The notes: generated by a model from the letters alone, not told the origin. A stretch of DNA of 44,984 nucleotides from Rhodospirillales bacterium (GCA_009885795.1 VFKA01000076.1:1-44984), one strand, 5' to 3'. Positions 15,980 to 25,149 are shown, counted from the first letter of the stretch. Numbers and translations are program-made.

Positions 15980-17896
15980 TCATTTGTTCGGGGTCGGATT
16001 GACCGGCGCTGAAACATCGTGGCCACCCCCTGCAATGCCCCGTTCTTTCGAAGGTCCCTGACTGCCCGTCAACTCCCGAAGGAGAGCTTCAATATCGTTA
16101 AGCGCACTGCGATTGTTACGGATGAGCCAATCCGTCAGTTTGGGTGCGTCCCGAGTCTTGCGATACTCTTCGCAACCGTCGGAGAGTCCCGAAAAGAGGT
16201 CGGCAAGCAGCTTCGCGCCATTGACGGTTTCAATCCATCGCCTGTCTTTGAGAACGCTCTCACTGCCCGCAGCGGCGCCATAGGTACTATTGCGACCATT
16301 CTTCTCAATCCACTCGCGAACACCGGTGTCGCCAAGGTTGTTGTCCTTGAATGTGGGAAGCTCATTGAGTACAGCGGCAATGGCCGGCGGATCGCAGAGA
16401 TAGTTCTCGTACGTTCGACGCTCCAGGAATCTTGCCTTACCCGACGATGATCGCACGATGTCGTCGATAACTCCCTGCGACCGAGATTCGCGATCGAAGA
16501 TGAACCCTACTGTAGTCGGCACAAGTACAGTAGAGGTCGATAGCCGCGAATAGATATCCATGACCTGACGAGGGTCTTTGCGCTTACTTTCGAAGTCCCC
16601 CGTGTTCCGGACCGCTACAACGGCGGTTGCGGCCGCCAAGATCGGATCAATGGACCTCAGGATCGCGGGGTAGCACAACTCTTCCGTCAGACCCTCGACC
16701 CACAGGATACTATCGGCACCGAACAAGTCGGAAAGCCGCGCTCCGAGTTCGCCCAGAATCTCGCGTATAGATTGCAGATCGTTCGTGCTCACCGTGTCGA
16801 TGACGGTATCGGCGCCTTCCTTTCGTAAAGACACGACGTGACTGGCGTCAATGGCTCGAATGACTTCCGGCGAGTGAGTCGCAATGATGTATTGATGGCG
16901 AGGATGTATTGCGAGAATACCCATCAGCTTTCTCGTCGCCCCAGGGTGAAGAAAGCTGTTGGGCTCATCGATGATTATGCAGCGTGGCGTATCCGACGTG
17001 AGCACGACGTACAGGATCGCCAGGACTTGACCGACACCAGTGCCGCATTCGGAGAGCGGCATGGCAAGATCGTCTCGCTCCAAGTCCGGGTTGTAGTTCC
17101 AGATAGATACTTCGACTTTATTCGACTGCCCGGTCTTGGGGCGGGCTGTGATCGCTTCGACATTGGGGAAAACACTTCGAACATAATCGCTCAATCTCTT
17201 AAACCTGGTGGGGTTCCGACCTTGGAGGCCACTGAGAACCTCAGGAAGATTCCCGGCATGTGGCATCAGAATTTCGTTCGGACCATAGGCGCTTTCACCT
17301 ATGTTTAAGCGTTCCGCCTTGAACGAGTAGATGGAAGACACAAAGTAGTTCACAATTCGAGCGACAAAAGACTCGACGGCACGCTCCGCATCGACAGGTC
17401 TGGTAAGTCGTAGATCGTGGCCGGACAGTACCTGGAATTCCTGCGCAAAGCGGCATTCTAGGTCCATGCCCCTGAATGCCGGATGCCGCGGCACGATATT
17501 CAACGACACCTGCCCCCCATGGTTTCTTCGAAACGTAATGGGGACTTCGGTTGCCTCGAATAGCGTATTGAGAAACGCTTGGGCTTGAACGGTCCTGTCG
17601 CTGTCGTAGCGCACTGGTACAAATGCATTACCCCCACTAACCAGCGCTCTTCGGCACTCTTCCCCAGTAAGCGTGACCGTCATTTCGACCGCCGATTCTG
17701 GGTCCAAGGGGTACTCGCGCGGACGACCGAGCTTGCGGTGTGGCTTGGGCGGAAATTGTGACGAAAGAGCTTCGAGGAGCGCCGTCTTGCCGACGTTATT
17801 GGCCCCTACAACAAGATTGAATCCCGGTTTTAGACAGCACTCGACCGTCTCTTCGAAGCACTTGTAATTAAAGATTCTGAAAGAGTTAATCCACAT
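15980..17896 (-). CDS. OLD-family ATPase with TOPRIM nuclease domain
   Basis: A 638-residue overcoming-lysogenization-defect type protein, the architecture of several phage-defence nucleases. The N-terminal ABC-type ATPase has Walker A GANNVGKT (31-38), signature LSECGTGVGQVL (281-292), Walker B CIIIDE (306-311) and the His loop ATHSPEV (339-345). A TOPRIM domain follows, with metal-binding acids in WVEGLTEE (E401) and FIFDRE (D468). Length is close to class 1 OLD proteins. No GajB helicase, reverse transcriptase or other partner lies next to it, so it is best called a solitary OLD-type protein. Its GC and codon use are visibly lower than the flanking argB and DUF2336 genes, which suggests horizontal transfer. 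Targets and activation cue are unknown. Confidence 0.88.
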   Translation of the reverse strand: MWINSFRIFNYKCFEETVECCLKPGFNLVVGANNVGKTALLEALSSQFPPKPHRKLGRPREYPLDPESAVEMTVTLTGEECRRALVSGGNAFVPVRYDSDRTVQAQAFLNTLFEATEVPITFRRNHGGQVSLNIVPRHPAFRGMDLECRFAQEFQVLSGHDLRLTRPVDAERAVESFVARIVNYFVSSIYSFKAERLNIGESAYGPNEILMPHAGNLPEVLSGLQGRNPTRFKRLSDYVRSVFPNVEAITARPKTGQSNKVEVSIWNYNPDLERDDLAMPLSECGTGVGQVLAILYVVLTSDTPRCIIIDEPNSFLHPGATRKLMGILAIHPRHQYIIATHSPEVIRAIDASHVVSLRKEGADTVIDTVSTNDLQSIREILGELGARLSDLFGADSILWVEGLTEELCYPAILRSIDPILAAATAVVAVRNTGDFESKRKDPRQVMDIYSRLSTSTVLVPTTVGFIFDRESRSQGVIDDIVRSSSGKARFLERRTYENYLCDPPAIAAVLNELPTFKDNNLGDTGVREWIEKNGRNSTYGAAAGSESVLKDRRWIETVNGAKLLADLFSGLSDGCEEYRKTRDAPKLTDWLIRNNRSALNDIEALLRELTGSQGPSKERGIAGGGHDVSAPVNPTPNK

Positions 17897-17976
17897 CGAT
17901 TTGGCTTGCCGACGCGCTCATGACGCAACTGAATTGACCATCATCATCGTTTGGGGTCAGCGCCCCAACGCTTGCC

Positions 17977-18855
17977 CTACTCCCGCTTGATGAGCGTGCC
18001 GACACCGTGCGAGGTGAAGATCTCCAGCAACAGGGCGTGGGGCACGCGGCCGTCGAGAATGACCGCCGCCTCGACGCCGGCCTCGACGGCATCGATGCAG
18101 GTCTCGAGCTTTGGGATCATGCCGCCCGTGATGACGCCATCGGCCATCAGGGCGCGGACCTGGTCGAGGGTGAGCTCCGGAATGAGATTGCCGTCCTTAT
18201 CGAGCACGCCCGGCACGTCGGTGAGCAGCAGCAAGCGCGCCGCCTTGGTCGCCGCGGCGATGGCGCCGGCCGCGGTGTCGGCGTTGATGTTGTAGGTCTC
18301 GCCATCGACACCGAAGCCGACGGGGGCGATGACCGCGACGATGCCGGCGGCTTCGAGCGCCTTCAGGATCAGCGGATCGACGCGGTCGGGATCGCCGACG
18401 AAACCGAGATCTCCCTTCTCCGACAAGAGTTTCTTGGCGCGCAGGAGCCCGGCGTTCTTGCCGCTCAAGCCCGCCGCGACCCCGCCCGCCTTGTTGATGG
18501 CCGCCACGATGGTCTTGTTGATGCTGCCGGAGAGCACCATCTCGACCACCTCCATGGTGGCGGCATCGGTCACGCGCAGGCCGTCGATGAAACTGCTTGG
18601 GATGTCGAGCCGCTTCAGCAGGTCGCCGATCTGCGGCCCGCCGCCATGGACGACGACCGGGTTGATGCCAACCTGCTTGATGAGGACGATGTCGCGCGCG
18701 AAGACGGTGGCGAGCTCGCGGTCGACCATGGCGTGGCCGCCATACTTGATGACGAAGGTCTTGCCGGCGTAGCGGCGCATGTAGGGCAGCGCATCGCTAA
18801 GCGTGCGCGCCGTCCGGAGCCAGTATTTGGTCTCGCTGAAGTTCGGGGCCACCAT
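17977..18855 (-). CDS. argB: Acetylglutamate kinase
   Basis: Phosphorylates N-acetylglutamate in the second step of arginine synthesis, in the cytoplasm. Amino acid kinase signatures are present: KYGGHAM (catalytic Lys), VVHGGGPQI (substrate loop), [12 protein letters not shown] and AINKAGG, and a C-terminal [14 protein letters not shown] nucleotide-binding segment. About 292 residues, the usual length. I start at the ATG at 18855 ([12 protein letters not shown]); a TTG four codons upstream is possible. It follows engB by a few bases at the 3' end of the rpmH operon. Confidence 0.95.
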   Translation of the reverse strand: MVAPNFSETKYWLRTARTLSDALPYMRRYAGKTFVIKYGGHAMVDRELATVFARDIVLIKQVGINPVVVHGGGPQIGDLLKRLDIPSSFIDGLRVTDAATMEVVEMVLSGSINKTIVAAINKAGGVAAGLSGKNAGLLRAKKLLSEKGDLGFVGDPDRVDPLILKALEAAGIVAVIAPVGFGVDGETYNINADTAAGAIAAATKAARLLLLTDVPGVLDKDGNLIPELTLDQVRALMADGVITGGMIPKLETCIDAVEAGVEAAVILDGRVPHALLLEIFTSHGVGTLIKRE

Positions 18856-18868
18856 CGCGGGGCGCAAT

Positions 18869-19525
18869 CTATCGCAGGCGCGCCGGTACCGCTAGGTCCA
18901 CGAGCGCCCGGCGCAAATCCGCCATGCCGGCGCCGGTCAGGGCGCTGACGGCGAGAACCTCCGGGTGCGCCGCCGGGCGGCGCAGAAGTTCGGCGGCGAT
19001 CGCGGCCTGGACACGGGTCAGGTCGCTCGGCGCCAGCTTGTCCGACTTCGTCAGCACCGCCTGGTAGGAAACGGCGGCCTTCTCGAAGAGCGCCATCGCC
19101 TCGCGGTCGAAGTCCTTGAGACCGACCGCGGCATCCACCAGCAGACAGACGCGGCGCAGCGTCGGGCGATCGGCCATGTAGTCCATGACCAGCGCGCCCC
19201 AGGCGCGGGAACGCTCGCGGCCGACCTGGGCATAGCCGTAGCCCGGCAGGTCGACGAGTACGAGGCGCCGGCCAAGCTCGAAGAAGAGCAGCGATTGCGT
19301 GCGCCCGGGCGTGCGCGAAACCCGCGCCAGCTTGCGCCGGCCGACCAGCGCGTTGACCAGGCTCGACTTGCCGACATTGGAGCGGCCGGCGAAGGCGATC
19401 TCGGGAAGCCCCGGCGCGGGCACGGCCTCGACGGTTTCGGCGGCGGCGATGAAATGGCAGGGCGCGGCGAACAGCTTTTCGGCGGCGGCCGCGGACTCGC
19501 TCAGGGCTTCACTCCCATCCGCCAC
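18869..19525 (-). CDS. engB: Ribosome-biogenesis GTPase EngB (YihA/YsxC)
   Basis: A 218-residue TRAFAC-class GTPase needed for 50S subunit assembly. G1 is [10 protein letters not shown]3 is DLPGYGYA, and G4 is TKSD, followed by VSALTGAG. A longer frame runs into yidC, but the family N-terminus fits the GTG at 19525 ([19 protein letters not shown]), which overlaps the end of yidC by 25 bases in another frame. The overlap indicates coupled translation. Order yidC-engB-argB is common in alphaproteobacteria. Confidence 0.93.
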   Translation of the reverse strand: MADGSEALSESAAAAEKLFAAPCHFIAAAETVEAVPAPGLPEIAFAGRSNVGKSSLVNALVGRRKLARVSRTPGRTQSLLFFELGRRLVLVDLPGYGYAQVGRERSRAWGALVMDYMADRPTLRRVCLLVDAAVGLKDFDREAMALFEKAAVSYQAVLTKSDKLAPSDLTRVQAAIAAELLRRPAAHPEVLAVSALTGAGMADLRRALVDLAVPARLR

Positions 19526-21252
19526 ATGATCATGCGCTGCTGGGCGATCGACAGCAGGTTGTTCCACGCCCAATAGATGACCAGCCCGGCGGGGAAACTG
19601 CCCAGCATGAAGGTGAAGACGATCGGCAGCATCATGAAGATCTTGGCCTGGACCGGGTCGGGCGGCGGCGGGTTGAGCTTCTGCTGGAGGAACATGGTGA
19701 TGCCCATGAGGATGGGCCACACGCCGAGGCTGAGAATCGCGAGCGGACCCAGATCCGGCACGTTCCAAGGGGCGAGGCCGAAGGCGTTCAGCCACGAGGT
19801 CGGATCGGGCACCGACAGATCGCCGATCCAGCCGAAGAACGGCGCGTGGCGCATCTCGATCGTGACGAACAGCACCTTGTAGAGGGCGAAGAAGACCGGA
19901 ATCTGAATGACGATCGGCAGGCAGCCGGCCGCCGGGTTCACCTTCTCGCGTTTGTAGAGGGCCATCGTCTCCTGCTGGATCTTGGCCCGATCGTCCTTGA
20001 AGCGCTCGCGCAGCTTGGTGATTTCCGGCGCCATGGCCTTCATGCGGCTCATCGCCCGATAGGATTTATTGGCGAGCGGATAGAACAGCAGCTTGACGCC
20101 CACCGTCAGCAGCAGGATGGCGATGCCGAAATTGCCGGTCACGCGATTCAAGTAATCGATCGCGTAGAAGATCGGCTTGGTGAGGAAATAGAACCAGCCG
20201 AAATCGACGCCACGATCGAACAAGGGTATCTCGAGGGAATCGCGATAGCGGTCGAGCAGGCGCACTTCCTTGGCGCCGGCGAAGAGGCGCGCGGTCCACT
20301 CGACCGTGCCGCCCGGCGCAATGGTCATGGCGGCGCCGCTGTAATCGGCATGGTAGATGTCGGTCGCGCCGCGCAGCGCGTGGGTAAAGCGCCCGTGAAT
20401 GGCCGCCTTCTGATCCGGAATGAGCGCGACCAGCCAGTATTTGTCGGTCATGCCGAGCCAGCCCCCGGTGCTGTCCTTGGCGATGACGCCGCCATCGGCA
20501 TCCTTGACGTCGTCGTAGCCTTCCTCCTGAAGGGTATCGTCGAACACGCCCAGCAATCCTTCGTGGAGGATGAAGAAGCCCAAGGTCGCCGGTGTGCCTT
20601 GGCGCGAAACCAGGCCGTAGGGGTGGAGCGCCGCCGGCGCGGCCCCGACGTTTTCGACCCGCTCGCCGATAGTGAAGAGGAACGAGTCGTCGAGCGCGAA
20701 GGTGCGCGTGAACCGCAGCCCCTCGCCGTTGTCCCAGGCAAGTGTCAGCGGCCGGCCGGGCGCCAGTTCCTCGCCATCGGCCGTCCACAACGTGTCCGGG
20801 CCCGGCAGGGACGGGGCCGTGCCCGACGCGGCGAGCCAGCCGAAATCGGCGTAGTAGGCGTCCGGCCCGTTTTCCGGCGAAAGCAGGACGATGTTCTTAC
20901 TGCCGGGATCGGTGGTCTCGCGATAACGCACGAAGACGAGATCGTCGAGCCGGCCGCCTTCGAGCGAAATCGAGCCCGTGAGGTCGGGCGAACGTAAGGG
21001 TACGCGCGGGGCTGCCCCAAGCGCGGTGGCGCGATCTAGTGCCACCGCCGGAGCCGGGGCGACCGCCGGAGCCGGGGCCACGAGAGCTCCCGAATCGGTC
21101 GCGCCGGCCGGAGGCTGGGCCGCCTGTTGAGCCGCCTGCCGGGCTGCCTGTTCCTGGGCCAGTTGCATGCGCGGCGCTTCGTAGAGAAACTGAAACCCGA
21201 GCAGGATGACGACCGATGCGACGATCGCCAGGATCATGTTGCGTTGTTCCAT
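19501..21252 (-). CDS. yidC: Membrane protein insertase YidC
   Basis: Inserts membrane proteins alone or with SecYEG. The 583-residue inner-membrane protein has the Gram-negative layout. TM1 (residues about 5-25, ILAIVASVVILLGFQFLY) is followed by a linker rich in Ala and Gln, a large periplasmic P1 domain (about 75-350), then the conserved five-helix core beginning FFYFLTKPIFYAIDYLNRVT. The core includes the hairpin MSRMKAMAPEITKLRERFKD and ends in TM helices such as PIVFTFMLGSFPAGLVIYWA. The stop is inside the engB start region. Confidence 0.96.
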   Translation of the reverse strand: MEQRNMILAIVASVVILLGFQFLYEAPRMQLAQEQAARQAAQQAAQPPAGATDSGALVAPAPAVAPAPAVALDRATALGAAPRVPLRSPDLTGSISLEGGRLDDLVFVRYRETTDPGSKNIVLLSPENGPDAYYADFGWLAASGTAPSLPGPDTLWTADGEELAPGRPLTLAWDNGEGLRFTRTFALDDSFLFTIGERVENVGAAPAALHPYGLVSRQGTPATLGFFILHEGLLGVFDDTLQEEGYDDVKDADGGVIAKDSTGGWLGMTDKYWLVALIPDQKAAIHGRFTHALRGATDIYHADYSGAAMTIAPGGTVEWTARLFAGAKEVRLLDRYRDSLEIPLFDRGVDFGWFYFLTKPIFYAIDYLNRVTGNFGIAILLLTVGVKLLFYPLANKSYRAMSRMKAMAPEITKLRERFKDDRAKIQQETMALYKREKVNPAAGCLPIVIQIPVFFALYKVLFVTIEMRHAPFFGWIGDLSVPDPTSWLNAFGLAPWNVPDLGPLAILSLGVWPILMGITMFLQQKLNPPPPDPVQAKIFMMLPIVFTFMLGSFPAGLVIYWAWNNLLSIAQQRMIMWRMGVKP

Positions 21253-21263
21253 GGTCGATCTCG

Positions 21264-21530
21264 TCAGCCGGCGTGGGTTTGAAGATCGTCATGCCGGCAT
21301 GGATGGCCGGAGTCCGGGACCGGATCCCAACCCCATCCGCCCCAAGGATGGCAACGCGCGATCCGCTTCAGCGCGAGCCAGCACCCTCGCGCCAATCCGT
21401 GGCGTTCGATCGCCTCGGCGGCGTAAGCCGAGCAGGTCGGCAGGTACCGGCAACTCCGCGGCAGCAGCGGCGAGAGGAACCACTGATAGAAGCGGATGGC
21501 GCCGAGGGCGATTCTCCGAAAGGCTCTCAT
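21264..21530 (-). CDS. yidD: Membrane protein insertion efficiency factor YidD
   Basis: A small membrane-associated protein of 88 residues that assists YidC-dependent insertion. The family core is clear: [20 protein letters not shown] and [10 protein letters not shown], then [17 protein letters not shown], with three conserved cysteines. It sits between rnpA and yidC with 3-11 base gaps, the standard order. Confidence 0.94.
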   Translation of the reverse strand: MRAFRRIALGAIRFYQWFLSPLLPRSCRYLPTCSAYAAEAIERHGLARGCWLALKRIARCHPWGGWGWDPVPDSGHPCRHDDLQTHAG

Positions 21531-21533
21531 CGT

Positions 21534-21911
21534 TCAGCGTCCCATTCCCGCATCCCCGCATTCCTCCCGATAGAGCCCCAAGCGGCGCAAGGCCGTGACC
21601 AGGTCCTCGCGCAAATCCGCGAACGGCCGGGTGAGGGTGCCCCCCCGGCCGATCAGTACATAGTCATAGCCGGGCGCGGCATGGCTGGCCATCAGCCCCG
21701 CGACCGCCTTGAGGCGCCGGCGCGCCCGATTTCGCGCCACCGCGATGCCCACTTTTCGGCTGACGGTGAATCCGATCCGCACACCGGCGTTCTCCGGGGC
21801 CTTGAAATCGAGCGCCTGGAGAATGAGGCCCGGAGCCACGAATTTGCGCCGGCCGGCAGCCAGGCGCAGGAAATCGGCGCGCCGTTTCAACCGGCCCGGT
21901 CGGCTCGACAC
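21534..21911 (-). CDS. rnpA: Ribonuclease P protein component
   Basis: A basic 125-residue protein that binds RNase P RNA and pre-tRNA leaders. The N-terminal LKRRADFLRLAAGRRKF and the conserved RNR motif in GIAVARNRARRRLKAVAG are present. It starts at a GTG (21911), three bases after rpmH's stop, so translation is likely coupled to rpmH. Confidence 0.94.
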   Translation of the reverse strand: MSSRPGRLKRRADFLRLAAGRRKFVAPGLILQALDFKAPENAGVRIGFTVSRKVGIAVARNRARRRLKAVAGLMASHAAPGYDYVLIGRGGTLTRPFADLREDLVTALRRLGLYREECGDAGMGR

Positions 21912-21914
21912 CGG

Positions 21915-22049
21915 TCAGGCGCTAAGGCGCTTGCGTCCCTTCGAGCGCCGGTTGGCGACGACCTTGCGGCCGCCCACCGTCGACATGCGCGAACGGAAGC
22001 CATGCCGGCGCTTGCGGACGAGCACGCTCGGTTGATAAGTGCGCTTCAC
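21915..22049 (-). CDS. rpmH: 50S ribosomal protein L34
   Basis: A 44-residue ribosomal protein. The reading [20 protein letters not shown], then [21 protein letters not shown], is the complete invariant L34 sequence. The start is a GTG at 22049 with AGGAG about seven bases upstream. It is the first gene of the rpmH-rnpA-yidD-yidC-engB-argB transcript. Confidence 0.97.
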   Translation of the reverse strand: MKRTYQPSVLVRKRRHGFRSRMSTVGGRKVVANRRSKGRKRLSA

Positions 22050-22095
22050 GGGAGGTCTCCTAAGGGTCGGGACGGCGACAGTGGATTGGGCAGGC

Positions 22096-22124
22096 TGTAT
22101 ATGGGGTTAGGGCCGGAGAGTCAA
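22096..22124 (-). promoter_or_regulatory. Sigma70 promoter of the rpmH operon
   Basis: On the minus strand TTGACT (22119-22124) and TATACA (22096-22101) are separated by exactly 17 bases, close to the consensus. The predicted transcript start is near 22089, about 40 bases before the rpmH GTG. Confidence 0.75.
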
Positions 22125-22146
22125 CGAGGCGGCCGGCAACCGGCCC

Positions 22147-22968
22147 TCAGCCTCCGCGCGGCTTGAAGTAGGCCTCGAGTTCGGAAAAGCCGATGGCGTC
22201 CTTCGAGAAGCGGAAGCTGCCCTGTTCGGCCATCTCGCGCGCCGCCGCGATCAGCGTGCCGTAGGCAAGACGAGCCAAGGTCGCTCCAACGCTGATGCGC
22301 TTGACGCCGGCTTCGGTCAGCTCATCGACCCCGAAGGCCGCGAACCGCAACTCCATGACGACATTGACCGGTTTGCGGATCGCGGAGCAGACCTCGCGGA
22401 TCGCGCCGAGGTCGCTAAGCCCGGGCGCGAAGAGGACGTCGGCGCCGGCCGCCTCGTAGGCCTGGAGCCTGCCGATCACGTCGTCGAGATCGGTACCGCC
22501 CCAGAGAAGACTCTCGCACCGCGCCGTCAAGACGAAGTCGGCGGCGAGGCTTCGGCAGGCCTTGGCCGCCGCGGCGATCCGCTCGACGGCGAGCGAGCGC
22601 TCGAAGATCGGCGCATCGCGCCTGCCGGTGTGATCCTCGATGGAGCAGCCGGCGAGCCCGATCGCGGCCGCGGCCCTGACGGTCTCGGCAACGTCCTCGG
22701 GAGAATCGCCAAATCCCTTCTCGAGGTCGGCCGAAACGGGCAGTTCCGTCGCCAAGACGATATCGCGGCAATGGCGCGAGACGTCGTTCCGAGCGACATG
22801 CCCATCCCGCAGGCCAAGAGAAAACGCCATGCCGGCGCTGGTCGTGGCCAGGGCCTTGAACCCGAAGGCCGCCAGTATGCGCGCCGAGCCGATATCCCAT
22901 GGGTTCGGGATGATGAAGGCGCCCTTCTGCTCGTGCAGCGCGCGGAAAATTCCGCCTCGGTCTTTCAT
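22147..22968 (-). CDS. Isocitrate lyase/PEP mutase-family enzyme
   Basis: A 273-residue TIM-barrel protein of the PEP mutase/isocitrate lyase superfamily, which makes or breaks C-C or C-P bonds in small oxo acids with Mg2+. Visible are the N-terminal IPNPWDIGSARILAAFGFKA, the metal loop SADLEKGFGDSPED, the SIEDHTG segment and a C-terminal VGATLARLAYG. The KKCGH catalytic Cys motif of isocitrate lyase is absent, so it is not glyoxylate-cycle AceA, and no phosphonate genes are nearby. It is the kind usually annotated as a PEP phosphonomutase or oxaloacetate decarboxylase-like protein. ATG at 22968. Confidence 0.88.
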   Translation of the reverse strand: MKDRGGIFRALHEQKGAFIIPNPWDIGSARILAAFGFKALATTSAGMAFSLGLRDGHVARNDVSRHCRDIVLATELPVSADLEKGFGDSPEDVAETVRAAAAIGLAGCSIEDHTGRRDAPIFERSLAVERIAAAAKACRSLAADFVLTARCESLLWGGTDLDDVIGRLQAYEAAGADVLFAPGLSDLGAIREVCSAIRKPVNVVMELRFAAFGVDELTEAGVKRISVGATLARLAYGTLIAAAREMAEQGSFRFSKDAIGFSELEAYFKPRGG

Positions 22969-23011
22969 GTTAAACCGCTCTGTTCGAGGAATGCCGATCC
23001 CCAGCAAACTT

Positions 23012-24232
23012 TCACTGCGACACAATCAGCCGCGTCTTCGCCGCGGGTAGCTTGTTTATTTGCTTGTAGAATGCCGTTTCGGTAATCTCGGTCGCCCATT
23101 CGGGGCGCACTTCGATCAGGAATTTTTCCGTTTCTTTTCTACCCTCTTTCTTCACTAGTGTCGCGCCAAGCGCACCAACCCCATTCAAGTCTCGAATGAA
23201 TGCGCGCATGGGCTCTTTGAGAGCGCGGTAGTCTGATTTCAACAGCTTATAGAGATCGCGGTATTCTATCGGCGCATCCCGATCGAGAAGGGTGTTCAGA
23301 ATCTCGCATTGACGGCGTGCCAGCGCGCGTTTTCGCGTCGACTGCAACCGTCCATACATTCTTCCCATGATATCGCGGAAAAGACTTTTCTGGACGTGTG
23401 TTCTGATTTCCCTGAGGAGTCGTTGGCATTGAAGCGCGATTCCGCCGAGCGCGAATTTCAAGAACGGAGTCAGATCATGGTGTTTCCCGCGAACGGCACT
23501 CAGCGTGCTTAGGTAGGTATTCTTTTCATCGTAATAGTAGTTGGACATCGCGATGAAAAGCGCGTCTTTGAGCTGTCCGCGCTGGAGCATCAGCGCTTCG
23601 ATGGCACGCGCCGTTCGCCCATTCCCATCATGGAAAGGATGCATGGCCCCCAAGTGATAGTGGACAGCCAGCGCCTGTATCAGTTTGTCGTGGGGGCGAA
23701 GATCTCGATTGAGCGCCGCGACGAGGCGCGTTAGCGCTTTTTCGCATTCCGCGCCGCCCTCGACGCCACGGTGTCGCGGCCGACCGAACGTGACGTTCTG
23801 CCCATTGCCGCGAAGTTCTCCGGGTGGGCAGTGGTCGTCATCGCAGCCCGTGACGATTCGGCGATGAACGTTTTTTATCAGATCGAGGTTTACCGGAACG
23901 TCCATCGGGAGCGCCGCGATCCAGCGGTAGGTATTGATCGCGGCCCGCGCTTGACGCTGCGAACGCGTCATATCCCGTTCCTTGGCCCTACCCGACAACG
24001 CATCATCGAGTTCTTTATCGGTGAAGTCGGCGCCCTCGATTTTCGATGTTCCCGCGACCTCGCGCTTCAGTTCGATTTCTTGGAGTTTTTCCGCCCAGGA
24101 TCGCTGAAACGGAATAGAGGTTAGCGATAGTACGGCGGCCTTGGCGGCGGTCAGTTCGTCCAAAATCAACGTTGGGTCGTACCGACCCCATTGATCCGGC
24201 AGCTCATACATTATCGTCATGAGGCGATACAT
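23012..24232 (-). CDS. Fic-domain protein (predicted AMPylase), N-terminal inhibitory type
   Basis: A 406-residue class II Fic protein. The catalytic motif is complete, HPFHDGNGRTAR, with His, acidic, GNGR and final Arg. The self-inhibitory helix (S/T-x3-E-G/N) is visible as TSKIEG in the N-terminal part, placing it with Fic proteins whose own alpha-inh blocks ATP until released. A winged-helix-like tail (LNTLLDRDAPIEYRDLYKLL) follows. Expected activity is AMP transfer to a hydroxyl side chain of an unknown target. The ATG is at 24232. Codon use is less GC-rich than neighbours and the upstream region is AT-rich, suggesting recent acquisition. No antitoxin-like partner is adjacent. Confidence 0.9.
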   Translation of the reverse strand: MYRLMTIMYELPDQWGRYDPTLILDELTAAKAAVLSLTSIPFQRSWAEKLQEIELKREVAGTSKIEGADFTDKELDDALSGRAKERDMTRSQRQARAAINTYRWIAALPMDVPVNLDLIKNVHRRIVTGCDDDHCPPGELRGNGQNVTFGRPRHRGVEGGAECEKALTRLVAALNRDLRPHDKLIQALAVHYHLGAMHPFHDGNGRTARAIEALMLQRGQLKDALFIAMSNYYYDEKNTYLSTLSAVRGKHHDLTPFLKFALGGIALQCQRLLREIRTHVQKSLFRDIMGRMYGRLQSTRKRALARRQCEILNTLLDRDAPIEYRDLYKLLKSDYRALKEPMRAFIRDLNGVGALGATLVKKEGRKETEKFLIEVRPEWATEITETAFYKQINKLPAAKTRLIVSQ

Positions 24233-24275
24233 ATCACCGCTTCATTTCAATGTAAACGTTGTATGAGTGCAGTGT

Positions 24276-24284
24276 ATTATATCA
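24276..24284 (-). promoter_or_regulatory. Extended -10 promoter for the Fic gene
   Basis: On the minus strand the sequence reads TGATATAAT, a perfect extended -10 element, 44 bases upstream of the Fic ATG. No good -35 box is present at 16-18 bases, which extended -10 promoters do not require. The surrounding 24233-24360 is strikingly AT-rich for this genome. Confidence 0.5.
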
Positions 24285-24402
24285 TAATAACAATGTGTTA
24301 TGATTTTTTATCATTGCTTGATTGTTAAATCATTTCAATCTCATTTCTCGCTCAATGTTACCCCGTTGCGAACCGGCTCACCTGCCCCTCACTTCCTGGT
24401 GA

Positions 24403-25149
24403 ATGGCCGGGCGGACTCCCGGCGTGGTAAGAGCCTTCATGGCTATCCCCGCCTCCCTTCGCCGCCTGCTGCCGCTGATGCTCATCGGCCTCGGCTTGGC
24501 GCTGGTGATCGCCTTCGATCTCCACCGGTATCTCGCCTTCGACAGCTTGCGCCAGCACCGCGCCTGGCTGGCGGCCGAGGTCGAGGCGAACACCGTTCTC
24601 GTGGCGTTGGCGTACATGGCCGTCTATGTCGGTGTCGTCGCCCTCTCGGTGCCCGGCGCGGCGGCGCTGACGATTGCGGGCGGCGTCCTATTCGGCGCCT
24701 GGGTGGCGGCCGCGCTCGTGGTGGTGTCGGCGACCATTGGCGCCAGCCTGTTGTTCCTCGCGGCGCGGATGGGGCTTGGCGACCTCCTGCGCCGAAAAGC
24801 CGGGCCTTGGGTCGTTAAGCTCGAACGCGGGTTCAAGGAAAACGCCTTCAACTATCTGCTAACCTTGCGCCTGGTTCCGCTGTTTCCCTTCTTCATCGTC
24901 AATCTGGTGCCGGCGCTCCTGGGCGTCCGGCTGGACGTGTTCGTGCTGGCGACATTCATCGGCATCATTCCCGGCACCATCGTCTTCGCCAATGTCGGCG
25001 CCGGCCTCGCGCAGGTCTTGGAGAGCACGGAGGTGACGCCGGCCTCGATCCTGACGCCGGAGATCCTGGCGGCGCTGATCGGGCTTGGCCTTCTCGCACT
25101 CGTGCCGGTCGCCTACAAGGCGCTGCGGCGCCGGCGGGGCGAGGGCTAG
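24403..25149 (+). CDS. TVP38/TMEM64-family membrane protein
   Basis: A 248-residue integral membrane protein of the DedA/SNARE-associated (TVP38) group with about five or six hydrophobic segments. The conserved core is visible: ALSVPGAAALTIAGGVLFGA, the re-entrant LTLRLVPLFPFFIVNLVPAL, and FIGIIPGTIVFANVGAG. Family members move or flip lipids or ions, and in this subfamily are often fused to or paired with a flavin reductase. Start may be the ATG at 24403 or 24439. The latter gives a more typical N-terminus (MAIPASLRRLLPL). The stop is three bases before the flavoprotein ATG, so they form one transcript. Confidence 0.88.
   Translation: MAGRTPGVVRAFMAIPASLRRLLPLMLIGLGLALVIAFDLHRYLAFDSLRQHRAWLAAEVEANTVLVALAYMAVYVGVVALSVPGAAALTIAGGVLFGAWVAAALVVVSATIGASLLFLAARMGLGDLLRRKAGPWVVKLERGFKENAFNYLLTLRLVPLFPFFIVNLVPALLGVRLDVFVLATFIGIIPGTIVFANVGAGLAQVLESTEVTPASILTPEILAALIGLGLLALVPVAYKALRRRRGEG

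Noticed and set aside
15763-16035. Minus-strand open frame of 90 codons beside the OLD gene
   Set aside because: Overlaps the end of the OLD gene, no ribosome site, no recognisable family.
15980-17896. Gabija system
   Set aside because: Only a GajA-like architecture is present; no UvrD-like GajB gene is adjacent on either side.
22147-22968. Isocitrate lyase of the glyoxylate cycle
   Set aside because: Too short and lacks the KKCGH catalytic motif.
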